A DNA stretch of 7,328 nucleotides from Gammaproteobacteria bacterium. GTDB lineage: Bacteria; Pseudomonadota; Gammaproteobacteria; Enterobacterales; Alteromonadaceae. The notes below the pieces were generated by a model. The model was not told the DNA's origin. It did no database searches and worked only from the letters and a program-made list of their open reading frames with translations. The position numbers and the translations under genes are program-made. The stretch covers positions 1 through 7,328 of the forward strand of contig JAIXSW010000200.1 in the NCBI GenBank assembly GCA_027484495.1. Reading direction: 5' to 3'. Below, one piece after another: positions 1 to 6,156 of the stretch (position 1 is the stretch's first letter; every line of letters begins with the position of its first letter).

Positions 1-2
1 AA

Positions 3-590
3 TGCCGTGGTTTTGACGTTCTCTACGTTCAACCAAACCGTTACAATGAAAAGAAAGAAAAAGATATAGATACTATAACGTCTTTTGACTTATCAGAGGA
101 TGGTTTAGGTATTCAGCAATTACCTCCTTATATCGGTTTTTCTTCAAAATCTACAATGCTGATTTTCCTTGGTTTTGAAGGGCATCGTGTCGGATCTCTC
201 TTGTATTCTGACGAGTTTCGTCCTGTGAATGCTACATGTCTAATCGGTATTCCTGCTTTCAAAATTGGTTGGGAGAGTAAAACTTTATCTAACAACTATA
301 AACAAATTTATGAACTTAGAAATAACTTAGATGGTAGTTTTAAATTCGCTGGCGCAAATGATCCATTGAAGACCTATGAAGAAATTAGCCTTGTATATAG
401 TTCTCTTAAATACCAACGTAAAAATCTATGCTTAGCTCCATTTGGTACTAAACCTGCAGCGATAGCTGCAGCACAATTTGCAATTAATAATGAAGGTATA
501 ATTGTTACATATGATTTTGTTAAGAAGAAAAAGCGTCGCTCGGATGGCGCTGACATTGTTCATACTTGGAGCTTTGAGCACTTAGCATAA
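3..590 (+). CDS. 3' part of an unknown-function gene (195 residues seen), element cargo
   Basis: The frame is open from base 3 to the TAA at 588-590, so the gene starts before the window. The ATG at 156 is internal and has no reason to be the start. I do not recognise the family. The visible protein alternates hydrophobic strands and helices like an alpha/beta fold. It has a segment L-G-F-E-G-H-R near visible residue 58, I-P-A-F-x-I-G-W near 85, and L-A-P-F-G-T-K-P followed by an alanine-rich helix and the strand G-I-I-V-T-Y-D near 150-175. The strand, G-T-K, helix layout loosely recalls the second conserved motif of CARF ligand-sensing domains and other Rossmann-like folds; this is only a resemblance. 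A lysine/arginine cluster (K-K-K-K-R-R) lies about 20 residues before the end. No membrane segment is seen. It ends 20 bp from the convergent recombinase gene. Its place in an integrative element makes a defence or other accessory role plausible, but unproven. Confidence 0.75.
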   Translation, partial: CRGFDVLYVQPNRYNEKKEKDIDTITSFDLSEDGLGIQQLPPYIGFSSKSTMLIFLGFEGHRVGSLLYSDEFRPVNATCLIGIPAFKIGWESKTLSNNYKQIYELRNNLDGSFKFAGANDPLKTYEEISLVYSSLKYQRKNLCLAPFGTKPAAIAAAQFAINNEGIIVTYDFVKKKKRRSDGADIVHTWSFEHLA

Positions 591-610
591 ATGTCAATTA
601 CGAAAAGCGC

Positions 611-1885
611 CTAAATAAAACCTCTATTTTTGTAGTTTTCTGCCATATAGGTGTAATATTTAGTTATTCTATCTTTTTGCTTATCAGTTAATTTTTTTGC
701 AGTTACAAAATTATTTCTAATGTTTTCATCATCATCAATTACTCCGCTGAAATTTGACTCTTGTACTTTTTCAGAAGTATGCGCATAAAATTTTTGAATC
801 ATATCTACACTTGTTCCGCATTGTACTGCGAGAGACAAGTAATTAGTCTCTTTAAAAGCATGCCAAGTTATAAATGAATGTCTCAAGGAATACAGTGTAA
901 ACTTGTTATCTCCTTTTGTTTTAATATTCAAACTTTCAAGTATCTCAGAAAACTTTCTCCCAAGAAACTCATCGCTCATAGGTTTTCCATCCTTAAGGGA
1001 AAATACATAATCATCACCTTTTCTATTTTTATTTTGTTTTGCAAGGCTATGCAATACACTTATAAAATGTATTGATACAAATGAATTTCTTTGTTTTGTT
1101 TTTGCTTTCTGTAAATATACAGAGATTTTTGGCACTCCATCATCTATCGTTACTTTTATGTCTTTCCAACGTATTAAATGCAATTCCTTTCCTGGTCTTA
1201 TTCCTGTGCAAAGAATAAAATCAATTGCATCATGTAATAAAGAGTAAGCTAATTGTTTCTCTTTATTTTTTGATTTTGACATATTGTCGATGATTTTATC
1301 TGATATTAGATGGTAATCTTCATAAGATATTGCTGATCTTCTTGCTCCTTTCTCACCATCATTTGCTATTTTTTCAAGGCGAATACGCAAAGGTATTTCA
1401 AGATCTAAAGCTTTATTTAAAACCTGTCTTAAAGCTATGTTGTGTTTTAAAACAGTCGATTGTTTTAAATCTCCATACTCATTTTTTCGCCATGCAAGAT
1501 AGTCATCTATTTTTTTGCTATTAATGTCAGATACTGGAATTTCTTTGAAGAATTTTTCAGTAAATTTAGATATTATTGACGCATAATTCTGTAGTGATTT
1601 TTTTGATCTATTTTTATCATTTTCTAAATCATCCAGAACTAATTGTGCAACATCTTTAAATGTTAAAACTTCTGATTTTGGGTTATTCTTTATTTTCTCC
1701 TTGTATTCTCCGTATTTTTCAATTGCAAACATTATTGCTTCATCTTTTGACTCAAGCTTTGTTGAACACTGCTCGGCCTTATTTTTTCCAATTTTTAATC
1801 TTAGTTGCCAATATGGTGAGTTATCTTGTTTGAAAAGATATAATCCTTTCCTTTTTAGATCTAATTTATCAATAACTTTTGGCAT
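611..1885 (-). CDS. Tyrosine recombinase / phage-type integrase (second gene of the pair)
   Basis: A 424-residue site-specific recombinase, expected to cut and rejoin DNA through a tyrosine-3'-phosphate intermediate to insert or excise the element. Residues about 75-175 form the core-binding (SAM-like) domain and 185-370 the catalytic domain. Visible active-site candidates are R230 in C-T-G-I-R-P-G, K262 in A-K-T-K, R335 in Y-S-L-R-H-S, and the nucleophile Y367 in F-Y-A-H-T. The first position of the usual H-x-x-R box is tyrosine (Y332), and the usual L-G-H motif reads C-G-T (T358). Such substitutions occur in known integrase subfamilies, so they do not imply an inactive enzyme. Length fits the family. 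The start ATG lies 10 bp after the stop of the upstream recombinase, with no Shine-Dalgarno site in the spacer; the nearest purine run (AGAGGG) is 19 nt away inside the upstream gene, suggesting coupled or weak translation. The gene is strikingly AT-rich and lysine/asparagine-rich compared with its partner. It ends in R-G-F-I, like the partner. Confidence 0.93.
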   Translation of the reverse strand: MPKVIDKLDLKRKGLYLFKQDNSPYWQLRLKIGKNKAEQCSTKLESKDEAIMFAIEKYGEYKEKIKNNPKSEVLTFKDVAQLVLDDLENDKNRSKKSLQNYASIISKFTEKFFKEIPVSDINSKKIDDYLAWRKNEYGDLKQSTVLKHNIALRQVLNKALDLEIPLRIRLEKIANDGEKGARRSAISYEDYHLISDKIIDNMSKSKNKEKQLAYSLLHDAIDFILCTGIRPGKELHLIRWKDIKVTIDDGVPKISVYLQKAKTKQRNSFVSIHFISVLHSLAKQNKNRKGDDYVFSLKDGKPMSDEFLGRKFSEILESLNIKTKGDNKFTLYSLRHSFITWHAFKETNYLSLAVQCGTSVDMIQKFYAHTSEKVQESNFSGVIDDDENIRNNFVTAKKLTDKQKDRITKYYTYMAENYKNRGFI

Positions 1886-1895
1886 TTTTATATAT

Positions 1896-3173
1896 CTATA
1901 TAAACCCTCTGATTTTAAAATTTTTCACCCATATGTTCATTTCTGTCAAGCGTTTTTCCGAATAGTCTATTTCCTTAAAAATTTCGACTGAATTGTTGGG
2001 CGTTAATGTCTCGATTCCAGATAACTTGCTTCTGAACATCTTTGGCACAACATGACTGTAATGCTGTTCAATCATCTGTATTCCTGTGCCGCATTGTCGA
2101 GCTATCACGTCAATCGTCACGTTTTGAGCCATAAGTTCCCAAGTGATGTAACTGTGTCTAAGCGAGTACAGTGACCGTTGGCCATGTTTCGACTCTTTTA
2201 AACCTGTTTCATCAAGTGCTTTATCGAAATGGCGTGGTAGTTCTTTTACCTGTTTACCACATGGTAGAACAAATATTTTGTCGTTAGCCGTTCTATGAGG
2301 AAATCTCGTGGTTAAACGACTTATTACGTTAATAACAGCTTCTTTGCATACCACCTCTCTTGTTCCGGTGTATTTAGTCGTTTTGCCTTTGCGTACAGCA
2401 ACGAAGAACAGTAACTTTGTACTATTCAACTCAGGCTGAAGATCTGACCATATAAGTTGGTCAATTTCGGTGCCTGGTCTCATTCCTGTGCATATTGCAA
2501 AATCCATGTAATCAATCAGTAGTTCTCTTATTTGTCTTGTTATCTCCTTCCTACTCGTGTGCATTAATCGTTCAACTTGCTTTCTCACCGTGAGATATTC
2601 CTGCGGACTAAGCGCAGCTCGACGTTGACCACTGATACCTTTGTTTTCTAATGTTGGTACTTGGCTAGGCAACAACCATTTCTTCTTAACTGAGTAGTCA
2701 AAAATCTGCATTAGGGCGGCATTGTGGTTCAAGATCGTTGATTTAGCTGGAATTCGTCCAAGCTTTTCGTTCCTCCAATGGTTGAATTTTTCCAAAAGTT
2801 CATCGTCGATGTGAGTGATGGCGATGTTTTCAAAAAATGGGATGTGGTATTTACGCAAGGCGTTGATGTAATCGTTATAGATCACCTTACCTTGGCCTAA
2901 CTCTAAAGCGCTTTGCATGTTTGTTATCACTTTATCGGCAATAAAACCAAATCGCTTGTTATTTACCAGCATCAGGTTAGAATTCACTCTGATTTCGAAC
3001 TCAATCATCAATCTAAAAGCTTTTTCTGTGGCCTCCTGTTCACAGCTTGTTTTGGTTGAACGTGATAGGTATGTTTGGTTTATCTTCATTCTTGCAATCC
3101 AGTTAGCTGAGTTGCTTTGCACGAAGATTGATAGGATAGGTGTGAGTTTTCTCCTTCTGATTACTCTGGCCAT
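1896..3173 (-). CDS. Tyrosine recombinase / phage-type integrase (first gene, next to att site)
   Basis: A 425-residue recombinase and the promoter-proximal gene of a probable two-gene operon. Residues about 75-165 look like the core-binding domain and 185-375 the catalytic domain. Catalytic candidates are R232 (C-T-G-M-R-P-G), K264 (K-G-K-T), R339 (Y-S-L-R-H-S-Y-I-T-W) and the nucleophile Y372 (H-Y-S-H). As in the neighbour, Y336 replaces the first His of H-x-x-R and T363 occupies the usual L-G-H histidine position, so both belong to the same subfamily. The two share Y-S-L-R-H-S-x-I-T-W, Q-C-G-T and the terminal R-G-F-I but diverge elsewhere, so they are old paralogues, not a recent duplication. 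The N-terminus is basic (R-R-R-K), fitting an arm-type DNA-binding segment. No clear Shine-Dalgarno site precedes the ATG at 3173-3171. The gene starts about 100 bp from the tRNA core, fitting an integrase reading away from its attachment site. GC is clearly higher than in 611-1885. Confidence 0.94.
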   Translation of the reverse strand: MARVIRRRKLTPILSIFVQSNSANWIARMKINQTYLSRSTKTSCEQEATEKAFRLMIEFEIRVNSNLMLVNNKRFGFIADKVITNMQSALELGQGKVIYNDYINALRKYHIPFFENIAITHIDDELLEKFNHWRNEKLGRIPAKSTILNHNAALMQIFDYSVKKKWLLPSQVPTLENKGISGQRRAALSPQEYLTVRKQVERLMHTSRKEITRQIRELLIDYMDFAICTGMRPGTEIDQLIWSDLQPELNSTKLLFFVAVRKGKTTKYTGTREVVCKEAVINVISRLTTRFPHRTANDKIFVLPCGKQVKELPRHFDKALDETGLKESKHGQRSLYSLRHSYITWELMAQNVTIDVIARQCGTGIQMIEQHYSHVVPKMFRSKLSGIETLTPNNSVEIFKEIDYSEKRLTEMNIWVKNFKIRGFI

Positions 3174-3189
3174 AACGATTGCTAGACAC

Positions 3190-3219
3190 AGACTTTTATG
3201 TAAAGTCTATGTAAAGTCT
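3190..3219. repeat. Direct and inverted repeat cluster before the first integrase gene
   Basis: Two abutting 11-bp copies of ATGTAAAGTCT lie at 3198-3208 and 3209-3219. A reverse-complement arm AGACTTT (3190-3196) pairs with AAAGTCT at 3202-3208 or 3213-3219. The cluster lies 17 bp upstream of the integrase start and about 55 bp from the tRNA core. Arm-type binding sites of integrases and excisionase or repressor operators are typically short repeats in this position. Which of these it is cannot be told from sequence. Confidence 0.6.
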
Positions 3220-3260
3220 GCTCCTTCGCTTTGTAACTGATTGATTTTCAATAAACAAAG

Positions 3261-3273
3261 CGTACACGCAATC
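3261..3273 (+). other. Degenerate tRNA D-arm-like sequence on the element side of the core
   Basis: The bases just left of the exact tRNA block (CGTACACGCA followed by ATC) resemble the end of the D arm and start of the anticodon stem of E. coli-type tRNA-Leu(CAA), which from memory reads GGTAGACGCAGTT. With the following GATTCAAAATC, I count 20 of 24 matching bases. This suggests that the element's own attP, or an older insertion, carries a decayed copy of the tRNA interior. The comparison uses a remembered sequence, so it needs checking against the host's own tRNA. Confidence 0.4.
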
Positions 3274-3328
3274 GATTCAAAATCCGCCGGGGAAACCCGT
3301 GTCGGTTCGAGTCCGACCCTAGGCACCA
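3274..3328 (+). tRNA. Partial tRNA-Leu(CAA), 3' part only: attachment-site copy (attR)
   Basis: The segment reads as the 3' part of a class II tRNA. It has an anticodon loop TTCAAAA with CAA at 3278-3280 and the 3' side of the anticodon stem at 3283-3287. A variable arm CGGG-GAAA-CCCG follows at 3288-3299, then a perfect five-pair T stem with loop TTCGAGT at 3301-3317. The acceptor 3' strand CCTAGGC is at 3318-3324, followed by discriminator A and encoded CCA at 3326-3328. The matching 5' acceptor strand GCCTAGG is absent upstream. The 5' side of the anticodon stem pairs only at its last two bases (3274-3275). This is therefore a truncated copy, not a functional tRNA. It marks the element-chromosome junction, with identity to the target expected from about 3274 onward. 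Confidence 0.88.
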
Positions 3329-3366
3329 TAACTTCCAAAACTACAAATCAACTAAATGCATGATAA

Positions 3367-3390
3367 GCCAGTTGGCGTTTTTTAATTTTT
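3367..3390 (+). terminator. Probable rho-independent terminator of the tRNA-Leu transcript
   Basis: GCC-AGTT-GGC (3367-3376) forms a short stem, followed by a T-rich tract at 3378-3390 (T6-AA-T6 with minor interruption). It lies about 40 bp after the tRNA CCA end, the usual position for a tRNA terminator. The stem is only three to four pairs, so strength is uncertain. After island insertion it no longer follows an intact tRNA here. Confidence 0.5.
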
Positions 3391-3524
3391 TGTATTGAAT
3401 AATGCGTGCATAACGCATGCGCAAGCATTCCCCCAATTTTGCCAAAATCGCTGCTGACTCGTTTTCGCTGTCCGGTACAGTAACGGCGGCGTCAGTGTGT
3501 TTAGTCACAGTGTGCGCCGGCGGG

Positions 3525-3547
3525 CATCAGCCGGAGTATGGCTGATG
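3525..3547. repeat. 8-bp perfect inverted repeat downstream of the chemoreceptor gene
   Basis: CATCAGCC and GGCTGATG are exact reverse complements separated by seven bases. The structure lies 72 bp past the chemoreceptor stop codon. It could stabilise the 3' end of that transcript or assist termination, but there is no adjacent U tract. Confidence 0.55.
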
Positions 3548-3618
3548 ACCTTACGCTGATGGTTCTCTGTGTGGGCTAAAGGTTATCAGCGCACAGCTTT
3601 ACCGGTGTGGACTCAGCA

Positions 3619-6144
3619 TTAAGCGAGACTTACTTTCTGTTTACCTTTATTGACCAGGCTAAGCGCGCGTTTGGGTGGGGCCATTTTGACCGTTGCTTTA
3701 ACGGACGCAGAACTGTGTCTGTCTTTCACTTTAAACTGCGACACCCGTGCACTGAGCTTGGCAGCCTGTCCTTGCAGGTTCTCAGACGCAGCTGCAGCTT
3801 CCTCGACTAATGCGGCATTTTGTTGCGTCATTTGGTCCATTTGCGACACCGCTTTGCATACCTCTTCAATGCCTTGTGTTTGCTCTGCCGAAGCCGCAGC
3901 GATTTCCGCGATGATGTCGTTAACCCGCTTAATCGACCCGACGATTTCTTTCATCGTGTCGCCCGATTTACCGACCAGTGCATTACCGGTTTCAATTTTC
4001 TTCACGGAATCTAAGATCAGGCCTTTAATGTCTTTCGCCGCGTTTGCTGACCGTTGGGCTAAATTACGCACTTCAGAGGCGACTACCGCAAAGCCACGAC
4101 CCTGCTCACCGGCTCGTGCCGCTTCCACCGCGGCATTCAGCGCCAGAATATTGGTCTGAAATGCAATTCCATCAATCACCCCAATAATTTCGGCAATTTT
4201 TTGTGACGATTCATTGATGGAACTCATCGTCACGACGACCTGTTGGATCAGGCTACCGCCATCCATTGCGACTTTCGAGGCATGCTCTGCCAGCTGATTA
4301 GCCTGGCGGGCGTTTTCTGCATTCAATCGCACCGTCGACGTTAACTCTTCCATGCTCGAAGCTGTTTCCTCCAGACTGGCGGCTTGTTGCTCGGTCCGTG
4401 AGGATAAGTCGGTGTTGCCGGTAGATATTTCACTGGCACCAATGGCTACTTCATCTGCGGCGTCTTTGATTTGTCCAACGATGTCTTGCATGTTGTCCAA
4501 CAAGGCATTGAGTCCTTCCGACAACAAGGCCAGCAAGCCAGTTTTGCCGTTCAGGTCGATTGTCTGCGTTAAGTCGCCCGCGACAGCGGCTTTGACAGTG
4601 TCCTGCACCTGGTCGACGGTTTGTTTTATCGCGTTGGCATTTTTGATTTGCTCAGTGATATCCGTCGCATATTTGACAATTTTCACCGGTTTGTCATTGG
4701 CATCCAGAATGGGGTTGTAGCTGGCCTGGATCCAGATTTCTCTGCCGCCCTTACCAATCCGTTTGTACTGGCCCTGGTCGTAAATGCCCCGGCCTAAGCG
4801 CTCCCAGAAAGCGCGATACTCGTCGCTTTGCCGAAAAGCCGGCTCCACAAACAGACTGTGATGTTTGCCTTTTATTTCTGCCAGGCTGTATCCCACAGCG
4901 TTTAAAAAATTGTCGTTGGCGGTCAGGATGTGGCCTTGTAAATCAAACTCAATCACCGCCTGCGATTTACTGATGGCAGCAAGCTGACCAGAATAGTCGG
5001 CGTTTCGCACTACTTCATCGGTGATATCGGTGGCGAATTTCACCACTTTGTAAGGGCGGTTATTTGCATCCAGAATGGTGTTATAGCTGGCCTGAAGCCA
5101 AATCTCACGACCATCTTTTTTGATGCGCTTGTACTGGCCTGCATCATATTCGCCGCGGGCCAACTTCTGCCAGAACTGCAGGTACTCGCGGCTATTATGC
5201 TGGGATGGTTCGACAAAAATACGGTGGTGTTTGCCGACAATTTCCTCTAACCGATAGCCGACAGTGGTAAGAAAATTCTCATTGGCTGTCAGGATGGTAC
5301 CGTTTAAATCAAATTCAATGACGGCTTGCGATTTATCGATAGCCGCGAGCTGGCCGGAATAATTCGCATTGCGGGTGACCTCTTTGGTGATGTCCGTCGC
5401 GAATTTCACCACTTTATAGGGACGGTTATTCGCATCCAGAATGGTGTTATAACTGGCCTGGATCCAAACCGCACTGCCGTCTTTTCTCAGGCGTTTGTAC
5501 TGACCTGAATCATATTCGCCGCAAGCTAACTTCTGCCAGAATTGCAGATATTCAGCACTATGATGCTCAGCGGGATCGACAAACATACGATGGTGCCGGC
5601 CGACGATTTCTTCTAAGCGATAACCGACGGTGGCGAGAAAATTCTCATTGGCCGTCAGAATATTGCCGTGTAAGTCAAACTCAATGATGGCTTGCGATTT
5701 ACTGATGGCAGCGAGCTGACCGGAATGCTCCGCATTGCGGGTCACCTCTTTGGTGATGTCGGTGGCAAATTTCACCACTTTGTAAGGGCGGTTATCGGCA
5801 TCCAGAATCGCGTTATAGCTGGCTTGGATCCAAATTTCCTTGCCGTCTTTTCTGATTCTTTTGTATTGGCCGGAGTCAATTTCTCCGCGAGCCAGTTTCT
5901 GCCAGAACTGTAGATATTCAGGGCTATTGTGCTCGGCGGGAGCGACAAAAATACGATGGTGCCGGCCGACAATTTCATCCAGACGATAGCCAACAGCATT
6001 TAAGAAATTATCGTTGGCTGTCAGGATGTTGCCTTGTAAATCAAACTCAATCACGGCTTGCGATTTCGTTATTGCCGCCACCAGCGCTTTTAAGTGAGAA
6101 GTGTCTTCTACTGTTCCGCCCAATAATTTTGTCAAAATACTCAT
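3619..6144 (-). CDS. Soluble methyl-accepting chemotaxis protein with four tandem PAS domains (BdlA-like)
   Basis: A cytoplasmic chemoreceptor of 841 residues. I chose the ATG at 6144 (M-S-I-L-T-K) over one 22 codons upstream because AAAGGA lies 6 nt before it. There are no transmembrane segments. Four PAS domains occupy residues 22-143, 144-265, 266-387 and 388-497, each with E-F-D-L-x-G-x-I-L-T-A-N, H-H-x-x-F-V and G-Q-Y-K-R. A HAMP-like linker follows (about 505-560), then the MCP signalling hairpin. An adaptation helix T-E-Q-Q-A-A-S-L-E-E-T-A (584-595) carries the methylation consensus. The tip I-D-G-I-A-F-Q-T-N-I-L-A-L-N-A-A-V-E-A-A-R-A-G-E (657-680) contacts CheA/CheW. The return helix reaches about 800. 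The basic tail lacks a CheR-docking pentapeptide such as N-W-E-T-F. PAS domains of this type in BdlA, Aer and Aer2 bind FAD or haem or sense redox, so an energy, oxygen or redox signal is a reasonable inference; the ligand is not shown. Confidence 0.95.
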   Translation of the reverse strand: MSILTKLLGGTVEDTSHLKALVAAITKSQAVIEFDLQGNILTANDNFLNAVGYRLDEIVGRHHRIFVAPAEHNSPEYLQFWQKLARGEIDSGQYKRIRKDGKEIWIQASYNAILDADNRPYKVVKFATDITKEVTRNAEHSGQLAAISKSQAIIEFDLHGNILTANENFLATVGYRLEEIVGRHHRMFVDPAEHHSAEYLQFWQKLACGEYDSGQYKRLRKDGSAVWIQASYNTILDANNRPYKVVKFATDITKEVTRNANYSGQLAAIDKSQAVIEFDLNGTILTANENFLTTVGYRLEEIVGKHHRIFVEPSQHNSREYLQFWQKLARGEYDAGQYKRIKKDGREIWLQASYNTILDANNRPYKVVKFATDITDEVVRNADYSGQLAAISKSQAVIEFDLQGHILTANDNFLNAVGYSLAEIKGKHHSLFVEPAFRQSDEYRAFWERLGRGIYDQGQYKRIGKGGREIWIQASYNPILDANDKPVKIVKYATDITEQIKNANAIKQTVDQVQDTVKAAVAGDLTQTIDLNGKTGLLALLSEGLNALLDNMQDIVGQIKDAADEVAIGASEISTGNTDLSSRTEQQAASLEETASSMEELTSTVRLNAENARQANQLAEHASKVAMDGGSLIQQVVVTMSSINESSQKIAEIIGVIDGIAFQTNILALNAAVEAARAGEQGRGFAVVASEVRNLAQRSANAAKDIKGLILDSVKKIETGNALVGKSGDTMKEIVGSIKRVNDIIAEIAAASAEQTQGIEEVCKAVSQMDQMTQQNAALVEEAAAASENLQGQAAKLSARVSQFKVKDRHSSASVKATVKMAPPKRALSLVNKGKQKVSLA
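4651..4983 (-). repeat. PAS repeat unit 4 (residues 388-498), most diverged
   Basis: The N-terminal third matches unit 1 very closely (Q-A-V-I-E-F-D-L-Q-G, N-D-N-F-L-N-A-V-G-Y). The central part has drifted: F-R-Q-S-D-E-Y-R-A-F-W-E-R-L-G-R-G in place of H-N-S-x-E-Y-L-Q-F-W-Q-K-L-A-R-G. It ends in A-T-D-I-T-E-Q-I and runs into the HAMP-like linker, so divergence may reflect its coupling to the signalling domain. Confidence 0.88.
4984..5349 (-). repeat. PAS repeat unit 3 (366 bp, residues 266-387)
   Basis: Same period and no indels. It begins L-A-A-I-D-K-S-Q and ends N-A-D-Y-S-G-Q. It is close to unit 2 in its N-terminal half (T-V-G-Y-R-L-E-E-I-V-G). Confidence 0.9.
5350..5715 (-). repeat. PAS repeat unit 2 (366 bp, residues 144-265)
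   Basis: Exactly the same length as unit 1, with no indels. It begins L-A-A-I-S-K-S-Q and ends N-A-N-Y-S-G-Q. It alone has cysteine in L-A-C-G-E-Y where the others have arginine, and S-A-V-W in place of x-E-I-W, suggesting some specialisation. Confidence 0.9.
5716..6081 (-). repeat. PAS repeat unit 1 (366 bp, residues 22-143)
   Basis: First of four in-frame tandem units. It begins V-A-A-I-T-K-S-Q and ends N-A-E-H-S-G-Q. It is highly similar to units 2 and 3 in protein and clearly so in DNA. It differs at F-V-A-P and G-E-I-D-S-G in otherwise shared positions. Confidence 0.9.
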
Positions 6145-6150
6145 AGCAGT

Positions 6151-6156
6151 TCCTTT
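6151..6156 (-). promoter_or_regulatory. Ribosome binding site fixing the chemoreceptor start
   Basis: AAAGGA on the minus strand, 6 nt before the ATG at 6144-6142. No comparable site precedes the ATG at 6210, which supports the shorter 841-residue protein. Confidence 0.75.

Larger units (their letters stand above)
1..3328. mobile_element. Right-hand end of an integrative element in tRNA-Leu(CAA)
   Basis: This segment runs from the window edge to the end of a partial tRNA-Leu gene and contains two tyrosine recombinase genes next to that tRNA fragment. This is the classic arrangement of a genomic island or integrative element that uses a tRNA 3' end as attachment site. Because the fragment keeps the 3' part of the tRNA in plus orientation, the element must lie to its left. 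The intact tRNA should then be restored at the other end, outside the window. The DNA is AT-rich, most strongly in 611-1885, and differs from the chromosome after 3329. No plasmid, conjugation or phage structural gene is visible, so the type of element is unknown. Confidence 0.8.
3329..3618. other. Noncoding stretch between tRNA fragment and chemoreceptor gene, hairpin-rich
   Basis: No credible gene is seen in these 290 bp. Besides the terminator there is a perfect hairpin ATGCGT-GCATA-ACGCAT (3402-3418) and a second one, CATCAGCC with 7-nt loop and GGCTGATG (3525-3547). CAGTGTG is directly repeated at 3493-3499 and 3508-3514. An imperfect pair CTGTGTG / CGCACAG flanks 3570-3597. None of the hairpins is followed by a T run on the minus strand, so an intrinsic terminator for the chemoreceptor gene is not evident. 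Confidence 0.6.

Noticed and set aside
156..590. ATG at 156 as the start of a complete 144-residue gene
   Set aside because: The same frame is open back to the window edge with continuous protein-like sequence, so the true start is upstream and the gene is partial.
3190..3219. CRISPR array
   Set aside because: Only two short abutting copies with no spacers. This is a binding-site cluster at most.
2917..3240. Plus-strand 107-codon frame overlapping the integrase start and repeat cluster
   Set aside because: Antisense to the integrase N-terminus, with no ribosome site. It would run through the att-side repeats.
3261..3328. Complete functional tRNA-Leu
   Set aside because: The 5' acceptor strand GCCTAGG and a pairing 5' anticodon stem are absent, so only the 3' part is present.
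3650..4159. 169-codon plus-strand frame inside the chemoreceptor gene
   Set aside because: Antisense shadow of the MCP signalling domain. The strongly patterned, alanine- and serine-rich protein reflects the helical coding of the opposite strand.
5040..5999. Short similar frames repeated in the PAS region on both strands
   Set aside because: They recur every 366 bp simply because the PAS units are repeated; they are frame shadows.
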